18,612 nucleotides of DNA, taken from NCBI GenBank assembly GCA_002358835.1, contig DEPP01000116.1, positions 63,820-82,431 of the forward strand. The letters run 5' to 3'. Within the stretch, counting starts at the first letter, position 1. The number at the start of each line of letters is the position of its first letter. The translations under genes were made by a program, and so were the position numbers. The stretch comes from Bacteroidales bacterium UBA3389 (GTDB lineage Bacteria > Bacteroidota > Bacteroidia > Bacteroidales > P3). Shown here in pieces: positions 1 to 6,364 of the stretch. The notes beneath the pieces were generated by a model. The model worked only from the letters and a program-made list of their open reading frames with translations, ran no database searches and was not told where the DNA came from.

Positions 1-570
1 GTCGGGACTCCAACAAACGGAATAGACGTCATAGGAATGTCCTTCAAAGGTTTTGAGTTTTTCACCGCTCCTTGCATCCCATATAATAACGGTTTTGTCA
101 TTTGAACCGCTTGCCAAATATTTTCCGTCGGGACTCCAACAAACGGATTTTACGTAATCGGAATGTCCTTCCAAGGTTTTGAGTTTTTGACCGCTGTTTA
201 CATCCCATATAAATAACTCTTCAATCTCTCTATCTCCATTCCATCCTCCTGAACCGCTTGCCAAATATTTTCCGTCGGGACTCCAACAAACGGAATTGAC
301 ATAAGAGGAATGTCCTTCCAAGGTTTTGAGTTTTTCTCCGCTTTTTGCATCCCTTATAATAATGGTATTGTCATCTGAACCGCTTGCCAAATATTTTCCG
401 TCGGGACTCCAACAAACGGAATTAACGCCATCGTAATGTCCGTACAAGGTTTTGAGTTTTTCACCGTTCTTTGCGTCCCATATGATAACGGTATTGCCAT
501 CTGAACCGCTTGCCAAATAGTTTCCGTCGGGACTCCAACAAACGGATTCGACGGGATTGGAATGTCCCGT
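1..570 (-). repeat. 126-base coding repeats (WD40 units) in the TIR-WD40 gene
   Basis: The same block (GTCGGGACTCC on the plus strand) starts at 1, 127, 274, 400 and 526. The spacing is 126 bases (42 codons), except for one 147-base step, where seven extra codons (within GGWNGDREIEELF) enlarge one blade. About 40 bases around each CWSPDG motif are nearly identical in DNA as well as protein. This suggests recent duplication or gene conversion of blades and makes the copy number prone to change by recombination or assembly error. Confidence 0.92.
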
Positions 571-1266
571 GAGGGTTTTAAGAGAGTAATCCCAATTAAG
601 ATAAATCAAAAGTCCTGTTACAGAAAGTGCAATCACTGCCAACGCAATTGCAAACTTGCTTTTATGTCTTTGCCACCAAGCTTTGCGTTTTGCCTTTCGG
701 AGTTCGGCTTCTTCTTCTCTTTGTTCGACTTCTTCTTCTCTTTGTTCGGCTTCTCTGCGTCTTTCTTCGGCTTCGGCTTTCTCTCGTGCTATGCGTTCGG
801 CTTCTGCTTTCTCGGCGTCCAAACGTGCTTGCTCATCTTCTTTTTGCTGTATGCGTTGAGGGAAATTAACTTTCAGAATATCGAAAAGGTCTCCGAAATA
901 ATTTTCGGGGTTTCCCGGAAATGCGTCAAGCCAATTCAAATTATTCAAACGGTATCTTTTACCTTCTCCATACTTGATTGCACTCACTCTGAAAGGGATT
1001 ACAACACAGCCCTCTTCGAATGCAAGGTTTATCTCGCGGGTTGTCTCTTCGGACATGTTGCTTGCTTCTGTGTGAACGTACACCAAAACTTTCGAGTCTT
1101 CGATTCCCTTTTCTATAAAGGGTCCCCAATCTTTTCCCTTAGGAATATCGCGATATGCAACAAAGCATCGCAAATTTCTCTCTTCGAGATAATGACACAT
1201 AGCTTCGACCAATTTTTGGTCTTTGCTGGAATAGCTTATGAATACGTCGTATAGTTTTTCTTCCAC
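1..1266 (-). CDS. TIR domain / membrane segment / WD40 repeat protein, partial (cut by left edge)
   Basis: The 422 codons in the window open with a TIR domain (about residues 5-130, starting YDVFISYSSKD). It carries the RDIP-KG-W motif and a Glu at residue 78 (TREINLA) in the place of the catalytic Glu of NADase-type TIRs. Residues about 136-200 form a Glu/Arg/Ala-rich helix, probably a coiled coil. A basic stretch precedes one membrane segment (about 204-223). From about 228 come WD40 repeats, each with CWSPDGKYLASGS; four are complete and a fifth runs off the edge. By the positive-inside rule the TIR domain would be cytoplasmic and the propeller outside. The start is GTG at 1266: a stop lies three codons upstream, and the next ATG falls inside the TIR fold. 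Bacterial TIR domains can hydrolyse NAD or make signalling nucleotides. An immune or stress role here is inference; no partner gene is visible. Confidence 0.9.
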   Translation of the reverse strand, partial: MEEKLYDVFISYSSKDQKLVEAMCHYLEERNLRCFVAYRDIPKGKDWGPFIEKGIEDSKVLVYVHTEASNMSEETTREINLAFEEGCVVIPFRVSAIKYGEGKRYRLNNLNWLDAFPGNPENYFGDLFDILKVNFPQRIQQKEDEQARLDAEKAEAERIAREKAEAEERRREAEQREEEVEQREEEAELRKAKRKAWWQRHKSKFAIALAVIALSVTGLLIYLNWDYSLKTLTGHSNPVESVCWSPDGNYLASGSDGNTVIIWDAKNGEKLKTLYGHYDGVNSVCWSPDGKYLASGSDDNTIIIRDAKSGEKLKTLEGHSSYVNSVCWSPDGKYLASGSGGWNGDREIEELFIWDVNSGQKLKTLEGHSDYVKSVCWSPDGKYLASGSNDKTVIIWDARSGEKLKTFEGHSYDVYSVCWSPD

Positions 1267-1286
1267 TTCGTTTTATGTTTAGCTTG

Positions 1287-1317
1287 CAAAGTTAGGAAAA
1301 AATCATATACCGACAAA
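1287..1317 (-). promoter_or_regulatory. Promoter of the TIR-WD40 gene (Bacteroidota type)
   Basis: Read on the minus strand, TTTG (1317-1314) is followed after exactly 19 bases by TAACTTTG (1294-1287). This matches the -33 TTTG and -7 TAnnTTTG consensus of the Bacteroidota housekeeping sigma factor. The -7 box ends 20 bases before the GTG at 1266, so the mRNA leader is very short. This independently supports the GTG start. Confidence 0.75.
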
Positions 1318-1334
1318 ATTTTCTCTTTCCTTTT

Positions 1335-1584
1335 CCACGTATCACGCGAATCACGAGTATTTTTTCTCTCGCAAAGGTCGCAAAAACGCAAAGTAAGTTC
1401 CACGAATCACGCGAATTTACACGAATCTTTTTTAACTTGACAACGGACTACGGACAACAGACAACGGATTGCCTGAAAGATGAAATAAAGATACGTGTCG
1501 ATACGTGAGATTCGTGGAGCCTCTTTTGCGAGCTTTGCGTCTTTGCGAGAGAAATTTCCGTGCAGATTCGTGAGATACGCGGAG
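1335..1584. repeat. Nested inverted-repeat block (MITE- or REP-like)
   Basis: Three pairs of related segments are arranged symmetrically. The outer arms are 1335-1357 and 1563-1584 (CACGTATCACGCGAATCACG-like and its complement). The middle arms are 1366-1393 and 1521-1552; CTCTCGCAAAG and ACGCAAAG in the left arm match the complement of 1533-1551, with a 9-base insert on the left. The inner arms are 1401-1427 and 1491-1517 (CACGAATCACGCGAAT-like). In the centre, 1440-1467 is four 7-base units (ACAACGG, ACTACGG, ACAACAG, ACAACGG). The transcript could fold into one long imperfect hairpin. There is no transposase and no clear target-site duplication, so calling it mobile is inference. Confidence 0.6.
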
Positions 1585-1623
1585 ACGTTATGAAATCTTA
1601 ACATTAAATTTAACATTCTTTAA

Positions 1624-1812
1624 GTCGCGTGTTTTTGGGCTGAAATCTCGTTTGAAAACTCCGAAACGGCGTTCGAGAGGGCGGAAATAGGGTTTTTGAA
1701 AATTGAAACGGCGTTTGAATTTCTCCGGACGCCGTTTGAAAAATTTTGAACGCCGTTTGAAATCTCTCAAACGCCGTCTGAATTCGCCGAAACGGCGTCT
1801 AAAATGTCCAAA
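1624..1812. repeat. 21-base periodic array with quasi-palindromic core ACGSCGT
   Basis: Cores start at 1666 (ACGGCGT), 1708 (ACGGCGT), 1729, 1750, 1771 (all ACGCCGT) and 1792 (ACGGCGT). Weaker units sit in phase at 1624, 1645 and 1687. Every interval is 21 bases or a multiple of it. ACGGCGT and ACGCCGT are reverse complements, so the orientation flips while the phase holds. Flanks are A/T-rich (GAAA before, TTTGAA after). Because 21 is a multiple of 3, the minus strand has an open frame rich in FKRR heptads (1588-1770), which I regard as a by-product. Confidence 0.75.
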
Positions 1813-1959
1813 ATCAGGACAAAAATCTTTAATCCTTTGTCTTTCAACTTTTTACTTAACTCCCAATAAATCGCATCCTTGACGGCAATTGCTCACCTGC
1901 CGACAAATTCGCGAATTCTCACGTTAAGAAAACTTAAAAGTTTGAAAGAAGAATGTTAA

Positions 1960-2116
1960 AAGTCAACAAGTCAACGAGACAACAAGACAATGAGTTTTTG
2001 AAAGACCGAAAGACTACGAGACTGCAAGACTACAAGTCAAACCCTTGTCTTGTTGTCTCGTTGTTTCGCAGTCTTAAATTCTTATAGTCTCGTTGACTTG
2101 TTGTCTTGTGGTCTTT
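1960..2116. repeat. Opposed arrays of 8-base units
   Basis: On the right, GTCT-type cores recur every 8 bases at 2047, 2055, 2063, 2071, 2079, 2087, 2095, 2103 and 2111. On the left, the complementary AGAC/AGTC cores recur every 8 bases at 1961, 1969, 1977 and 1985 and again, shifted by 2, at 2003, 2011, 2019, 2027 and 2035. The arrays share perfect inverted matches: 1972-1990 with 2045-2063 (19 bases), 1964-1980 with 2087-2103 (17 bases) and 1995-2007 with 2110-2122 (13 bases). The block ends about 40 bases before the ftcD promoter. Confidence 0.75.
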
Positions 2117-2157
2117 CAAAAATCCTGCGTTCCGATTGCAAATGTTTGCGAATAAAT

Positions 2158-2188
2158 TTTGCTGTTCTGTGTTTTTTTCCGACCTTTG
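2158..2188 (+). promoter_or_regulatory. Probable ftcD promoter
   Basis: TTTG at 2158-2161 is followed after 19 bases by GACCTTTG at 2181-2188, one mismatch from TAnnTTTG. It lies 35 bases before the ATG at 2224. It also sits inside the longer open frame that begins at 2050, which argues against that upstream start. Confidence 0.55.
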
Positions 2189-2223
2189 CAAAACGAATTT
2201 TGAAATTATTAAAAGCAAAGAAT

Positions 2224-3921
2224 ATGAAAAGACTAATAGAATGCGTGCCTAATATCTCGGAAGGTAGAGATATGAATATAATAAATCAGGTTGTCGCAGA
2301 GGTGGAAAAAGTTGATGGTGTAAAGCTTTTGGACGTCGATCCGGGTGCTACTACAAACAGAACGGTGATTACTTTTGTCGGAGAGCCTGAAAACGTTTGT
2401 GAAGCGGCGTTTCGTTTGGTTGCAAAGGCTCAAGAGCTTATCGATATGAGAAATCATCATGGCGATCACCCACGTTTCGGTGCTACTGACGTGTGTCCGT
2501 TGATTCCTGTGGCTAATATCACTATGGAAGAGGTGGTTGAATATGCTCGTGCTTTGGGTAAGAGAATCGGAACGGAGTTGCAAATCCCTGTATATTGCTA
2601 TGAGTCAGCTGCATTCGTGCCTGAAAGAAGAAACTTGGCGTCTTGTCGTAAGGGAGAGTATGAAGGATTGAGTGCAAGGGTGGTTAGCGAAGATTGGAAG
2701 CCATGTTTCGGTCCTGCGGCTTGGAATGAAAGCGTTGCAAAGAGTGGTGCGACTGCTGTTGGTGCGAGAGATTTCCTTTTGGCGGTGAACTACAACCTTA
2801 ACACAACTTCTACTCGTCGTGCAAATGCGATTGCGTTCGATGTGCGTGAGAAAGGTCGTCCGCAAAGAGAGGGTGGAAAGCCTAACGGCAAGCCTATGAA
2901 AGATGAGAACGGAAATCCGATCATGATTCCGGGCACTTTGAAAGGTACAAAGGCGATCGGTTGGTTTATAGAGGAGTATGGAATTGCTCAAGTTTCGATG
3001 AATATCACCGATGCGAAGGTTGCTCCACTTCATGTTTGCTTTGATGAAGTTTGTGCAAAGGCTGCGGCAAGAGGAGTGAGAGTTACGGGCGTGGAAATCG
3101 TGGGTTTGGTTCCTAAAAAGACGCTTATAGATGCAGGAAAGTACTATTTGGCAAAACAACAACGCTCTTTGGGAGTCGATGAAGCCGAATTGATAAAGAT
3201 AGCCGTTAAATCGATGGGCTTAGATGACCTTAAGCCGTTCAATCCTCAAGAGAAGATAATCGAATACATGATTGAAGACAATTCAAAGAAGAAGTTGGTG
3301 GATATGACTTGCACTGCTTTCGCTAACGAAACAGCTTCTGAAAGTCCGGCTCCGGGAGGTGGAAGTATTTCTGCTTACATGGGTGCTTTGGGTGCTGCTC
3401 TCGGTACTATGGTTGCAAACTTGTCTTCTCACAAAGCAGGTTGGGACGAACGCTGGGAGGAATTCTCTGTTGTGGCTGAAAAAGGTCAGGCGATAAAAGA
3501 CGAGTTGCTTTTCTTGGTTGACGAGGATACAAATTCTTTCAACCTAATCATGGAAGCGTTCGGCTTACCTAAGAAAACCGATGAAGATAAGGCTAAACGT
3601 ACAGAAGCAATCCAAGCGGCAACCAAGTATGCTATCGAAGTGCCTTACAGAACGCTTTGCAAATCTTTTGAAGTGTTTGAAGTATGTCAAAAGATGGTTG
3701 AAATAGGTAACCCTAACTCTGTAACAGATGCTGCCGTTGGTATCTTGTGTGCAAGAGCTGCCTGCATAGGTGCTTTCATGAATATGCAGATCAACTGTGC
3801 AAGTTTGACAGATAAGGAATTTGTTAAGGACATCATTGCAAAGGGACAAGCGATTGTCGATAAGGCTGAAGCAATCGAAAAAGAGTTCACTGCAAGAGTG
3901 TTGAAGCAAATTTCAGAATAA
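2224..3921 (+). CDS. ftcD: Bifunctional glutamate formiminotransferase / formiminotetrahydrofolate cyclodeaminase
   Basis: This 565-residue protein joins the two last steps of histidine-derived formiminoglutamate use. The formimino group moves to tetrahydrofolate, then ammonia is released to give methenyl-tetrahydrofolate. The N-terminal part (about residues 1-330) starts MKRLIECVPNISEGRD and has NHHGDHPRFGATD, with His82 in the place of the known catalytic His. The C-terminal part (about 360-565) has the cyclodeaminase signature SPAPGGGSISA and is mostly helical. The length fits the fused enzyme of animals and Bacteroidales. The ATG at 2224 is preferred because the protein homology begins there and the promoter lies at 2158-2188; the frame extends upstream to 2050 only through repeat DNA. 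No hutH, hutU or hutI is in the window, so the rest of the pathway would have to be elsewhere. Confidence 0.95.
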   Translation: MKRLIECVPNISEGRDMNIINQVVAEVEKVDGVKLLDVDPGATTNRTVITFVGEPENVCEAAFRLVAKAQELIDMRNHHGDHPRFGATDVCPLIPVANITMEEVVEYARALGKRIGTELQIPVYCYESAAFVPERRNLASCRKGEYEGLSARVVSEDWKPCFGPAAWNESVAKSGATAVGARDFLLAVNYNLNTTSTRRANAIAFDVREKGRPQREGGKPNGKPMKDENGNPIMIPGTLKGTKAIGWFIEEYGIAQVSMNITDAKVAPLHVCFDEVCAKAAARGVRVTGVEIVGLVPKKTLIDAGKYYLAKQQRSLGVDEAELIKIAVKSMGLDDLKPFNPQEKIIEYMIEDNSKKKLVDMTCTAFANETASESPAPGGGSISAYMGALGAALGTMVANLSSHKAGWDERWEEFSVVAEKGQAIKDELLFLVDEDTNSFNLIMEAFGLPKKTDEDKAKRTEAIQAATKYAIEVPYRTLCKSFEVFEVCQKMVEIGNPNSVTDAAVGILCARAACIGAFMNMQINCASLTDKEFVKDIIAKGQAIVDKAEAIEKEFTARVLKQISE

Positions 3922-3992
3922 GTTTTGAAACTATAGTTTTCTCAATTCCGTCTTGGGACGGGCGGATTGGGCTTTTTTATAGTTTGTATGCC

Positions 3993-4031
3993 GAGGGGGA
4001 GATTTGCTTATCGTCTCTCCCTCTTTTTTTT
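3993..4031 (+). terminator. Intrinsic terminator or attenuator between ftcD and xseA
   Basis: A 10-base stem (3993-4002 with 4014-4023, one G-U pair) closes an 11-base loop and runs into eight T's (4024-4031). A weaker upstream hairpin (CCGTC 3948-3952 with GACGG 3957-3961, flanked by AAACTATA 3928-3935 and TATAGTTT 3978-3985) is followed by a T run at 3973-3978. The T tract ends only 11 bases before the xseA ATG. Confidence 0.7.
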
Positions 4032-4042
4032 GTTGTTGTCAA

Positions 4043-5212
4043 ATGATAAACGAAAAGGTCTTTTCTTTGAAAGAGGTTGCCTCAAGCGTGAAACGTACGC
4101 TGAATGCTCGCTACGGTTCTTCTTTTTGGGTGAAAGCGGAGATGATAAAACTGAATCATTATCCGTACAGCGGACATGCTTTTCCCGATTTGATAGAAAA
4201 GCAAGATGATGTGATTGTCGCTCAGATGCGTGCTGTGATTTGGAGTGCCGATTTCAAGAGGATAAGAGATAAGTTTCGGTCTTGCGGTCTTTCGGATTTG
4301 ACAGACGGGATTACAATCTTGTTTCGAGCAAGTATTCTCTTCGATGAGTTCTACGGATTGAGCCTTAGGATAATTGATATTGATACTTCGTTCACCTTAG
4401 GCGAAATGGAAAAGCAACGGATGCTGTGTATTGAGCGACTTAAAGCCGAAGGAATTTATTCTTTGAACAGTTCGCTTTCGTTACCTGCCGTTCCCAAACG
4501 TTTTGCCATTGTTTCAGTCGGTAGCAGTAAGGGATACAATGACTTTATGCAAATAGTCCGGAAGCACTCCTCTCGTTTTGCTATCTTCACTCACCTTTTC
4601 CCATCTTTGTTGCAAGGAGATGGAGCAATAAATTCAATATCCGAAGCTTTGGATAGGATAAATGATGTGGCTGATTGCTTTGATGCAGTTCTTATAATAA
4701 GAGGTGGTGGCGGTGATGTGGGATTAAATTGTTACAATCACTATAATCTTTGTCGGGCAGTGGCTCTTTGTAAACTTCCTGTGCTGACCGGCATAGGGCA
4801 TGCAAGCAATCAAACCGTTGCAGAGCAGATTGCGTGGCGTAACTTCATAACTCCGACAGACCTTGCAGATTTTCTTTTTTCCGGATTCAATAATGCTTAT
4901 TTGGAAGTGTTGAATCTGTCGAAGCAATTAAAAAGTAATGCCGATAGTATTTTGAATACCAATAGCGAAAGAGTGAAAATGCTTTCGGAAAGTTTGAAAC
5001 ATAAGATTGAAAACAGAATTTTGTCGGAGAAAGAACGATTGCAGATGATTGAAAGATATATTCGACTGCTTGATCCTTCGCTTTTGTTGCAAAAAGGCTA
5101 CTCGATGACTTATTTGAATGGCGTTTTAGTGTCTTCGGTAAAGGATTTGAAATCCGGAGACGAGATTGTAACAAGATTTTCTGACGGAGAAATAGTTTCA
5201 AAACTTAAATAA
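4043..5212 (+). CDS. xseA: Exodeoxyribonuclease VII large subunit
   Basis: This 389-residue protein is the nuclease subunit of exonuclease VII, which cuts single-stranded DNA from both ends during repair. An OB-fold (about residues 5-110) binds DNA. The nuclease domain follows (VPKRFAIVSVGSSKGYNDF, IIRGGGGDVGLN, LPVLTGIGHASNQT), then a long coiled-coil stretch (about 290-345) and the tail motif LLQKGYSMT. The Asp of GYNDF and the Arg of RGGG are present. The usual GHExDxT reads GHASNQT, so the second catalytic Asp known from E. coli is Asn here, and other acidic positions near RGGG are also changed. ATG 4043 (MINEKVFSLKEV) is chosen over an in-frame ATG at 4004, which would place the terminator hairpin inside the gene. 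xseB follows 10 bases downstream. Confidence 0.9.
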   Translation: MINEKVFSLKEVASSVKRTLNARYGSSFWVKAEMIKLNHYPYSGHAFPDLIEKQDDVIVAQMRAVIWSADFKRIRDKFRSCGLSDLTDGITILFRASILFDEFYGLSLRIIDIDTSFTLGEMEKQRMLCIERLKAEGIYSLNSSLSLPAVPKRFAIVSVGSSKGYNDFMQIVRKHSSRFAIFTHLFPSLLQGDGAINSISEALDRINDVADCFDAVLIIRGGGGDVGLNCYNHYNLCRAVALCKLPVLTGIGHASNQTVAEQIAWRNFITPTDLADFLFSGFNNAYLEVLNLSKQLKSNADSILNTNSERVKMLSESLKHKIENRILSEKERLQMIERYIRLLDPSLLLQKGYSMTYLNGVLVSSVKDLKSGDEIVTRFSDGEIVSKLK

Positions 5213-5222
5213 ATTTGATGAT

Positions 5223-5444
5223 ATGGAAGAACAAAGTAAGGAAATGACATACGAGGAGGCTTTTTCTGAGTTAAAAGAAATTGTAAACAGCTTAGAGGAT
5301 AGCGAAACAAAGATTGACGAATTGGAAACAAAGCTTCGTCGTGCTGAATCTTTGATTGAATTTTGTAAAACAAAGATAAAAGATGTCGAGGTAAATATAG
5401 AGGATTTGCTTTCTCGACTTGGTGAGGATAAAGAGCTGGAGTAG
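5223..5444 (+). CDS. xseB: Exodeoxyribonuclease VII small subunit
   Basis: This 73-residue acidic, all-helical protein has the family pattern: MTYEEAFSELKEIVNSLED, then a second helix with ETKLRRAESLIEFCKTKI. Several small subunits bind the coiled coil of XseA to make the active enzyme. It starts 10 bases after the xseA stop, so the two are almost certainly cotranscribed. The gene ends 7 bases from the end of the convergent aroQ gene. I see no hairpin in that gap, so the two transcripts probably overlap. Confidence 0.92.
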   Translation: MEEQSKEMTYEEAFSELKEIVNSLEDSETKIDELETKLRRAESLIEFCKTKIKDVEVNIEDLLSRLGEDKELE

Positions 5445-5451
5445 GGGATTA

Positions 5452-5871
5452 TTATAAGGCTAAGAGAGCATCGATTGCAAGTTTGTAGCCATTCAATCCA
5501 AGTCCTATTATGCTGCCTTTGCAATGTGGTGCAATCAAAGACGTATGGCGAAACTCCTCTCTTGCAAATATATTGCTGATGTGTACTTCCACAACAGGGG
5601 AATCAATAGCCCTTACAGCGTCTGCAATAGATACCGAAGTGTGTGTGTAACCTGCTGCGTTAAGAACAATACCGTCTTTTCCGTTTTCTTGTTGTAGAAA
5701 ATCAATAATTGTTCCCTCTACATTGCTTTGAAGATATTTTAGCTCAACCTCGGGGTATAATTTCTTTAAGTTTTCAAAAAAGTCTTCAAAACTTTCGTTT
5801 CCATATACCGAAACTTCTCTTTTGCCCAACAGATTGAGGTTTGGTCCGTTAATTATAGTGATTCTTTTCAT
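5452..5871 (-). CDS. aroQ: 3-dehydroquinate dehydratase, type II
   Basis: This 139-residue enzyme catalyses the third step of the shikimate pathway, 3-dehydroquinate to 3-dehydroshikimate. All type II hallmarks are visible: NGPNLNLLGKRE followed by the catalytic Tyr (VSVYG), NAAGYTHTS with the substrate-binding Asn and His, EVHISN with the catalytic His, and FRHTS with the binding Arg. The length is standard for the dodecameric enzyme. ATG 5871 (MKRITIINGPN) is preferred over a TTG three codons upstream. The start lies inside the end of the preceding thioredoxin-like gene (23-base overlap), so translation is probably coupled. It is the last gene of a three-gene minus-strand unit. Confidence 0.95.
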   Translation of the reverse strand: MKRITIINGPNLNLLGKREVSVYGNESFEDFFENLKKLYPEVELKYLQSNVEGTIIDFLQQENGKDGIVLNAAGYTHTSVSIADAVRAIDSPVVEVHISNIFAREEFRHTSLIAPHCKGSIIGLGLNGYKLAIDALLAL

Positions 5872-6364
5872 GGTGTTCAAATTCTCTGTCTATTACTCTT
5901 AAATCTTTTCCTATCAAAAACAAGGTTGGAACTGTCCAGATGTAGCTTTTGGTTATTGGTTCGCATTCTTGGCAATATGCATTCACCCATTCGATAGGCA
6001 AATTCTTGCAATTGCTTTTCCACGTTTCTTGATTTGTTTCAACGGCTATTGCAAGCACAGTCAGCTTTCCTTCGTTTTGGAGTTTTTTTATCTGCTTACT
6101 TTTTGCTAACTTCTTTTTTGTCTTTGCACAAACCTCGCACTCGGGAGAGTGAAACAGAACAAGTACGTTTGTTTTTTTCTCTTCAATAAGCTCATATAAG
6201 GTCCTGATTTCTCCGTTTGCAACATAGGAAAAATTAATCGCTGTATCACCTATTTGGTTGTCCGATTCCTTATCGTAAGTTTGTGATTGCCCTTGTTGGA
6301 AGCAAAGAAGAAAAATCAGAAACAAAGAAAGCTTTATGTCCAAGTGCGATAACAATTTTCTCAT
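5849..6364 (-). CDS. Secreted thioredoxin-like protein
   Basis: This 171-residue protein opens with a signal peptide (about residues 1-28: a basic start, the hydrophobic LSLFLIFLLCF, then QSQT). A thioredoxin-fold domain follows. HSPECEVCAK gives the redox pair Cys76/Cys79 after the strand NVLVLF, and WTVPTLFLIG has the cis-Pro (146). A second pair, Cys131/Cys134 (YCQEC), and Cys119 are unusual additions. It resembles the thioredoxin part of Bacteroidales TlpA/DUF5106-type proteins and would act on disulfides outside the cytoplasm; its substrate is unknown. Its ATG overlaps the stop of the upstream nuclease gene (ATGA), and its 3' end overlaps aroQ by 23 bases. Confidence 0.75.
   Translation of the reverse strand: MRKLLSHLDIKLSLFLIFLLCFQQGQSQTYDKESDNQIGDTAINFSYVANGEIRTLYELIEEKKTNVLVLFHSPECEVCAKTKKKLAKSKQIKKLQNEGKLTVLAIAVETNQETWKSNCKNLPIEWVNAYCQECEPITKSYIWTVPTLFLIGKDLRVIDREFEHHEKNHYN

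Larger units (their letters stand above)
1267..2223. other. Long intergenic region without a credible gene
   Basis: These 957 bases separate the divergent TIR-WD40 and ftcD genes. Beyond the two promoters and the three repeat blocks listed separately, 1813-1959 is plain AT-rich sequence in which I see nothing. The short open frames here (1407-1616, 1588-1770 and 2030-2218, all minus strand) are repeat translations of low complexity. None resembles a protein family I know. Confidence 0.7.

Noticed and set aside
1..570. CRISPR-like regular spacing
   Set aside because: The 126-base period is coding (WD40 blades in one open frame), and the variable parts are not spacers of constant length between short palindromic repeats.
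562..1254. 230-codon plus-strand open frame
   Set aside because: It is antisense to the TIR-coil region. Its Phe/Ser/Leu-rich, low-complexity protein is what the complement of an acidic helix gives.
1407..1616. Minus-strand frame containing SRKDAKLAKEAPRISRI
   Set aside because: It translates the arms of the inverted-repeat block. Similar strings are a known kind of false gene made by intergenic repeats.
1588..1770. Minus-strand frame with repeated FKRR heptads
   Set aside because: It is the 21-base array read in frame. There is no ribosome binding site or family similarity, and the repeats alone keep the frame open.
2050..2223. 58-codon upstream extension of ftcD
   Set aside because: It is repeat DNA, and the likely promoter lies inside it. 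FtcD homology starts at MKRLIECVPNISEG.
4004..4042. Upstream ATG for xseA
   Set aside because: It would code through the terminator stem and add MLIVSPSFFCCCQ, which is not like XseA starts.
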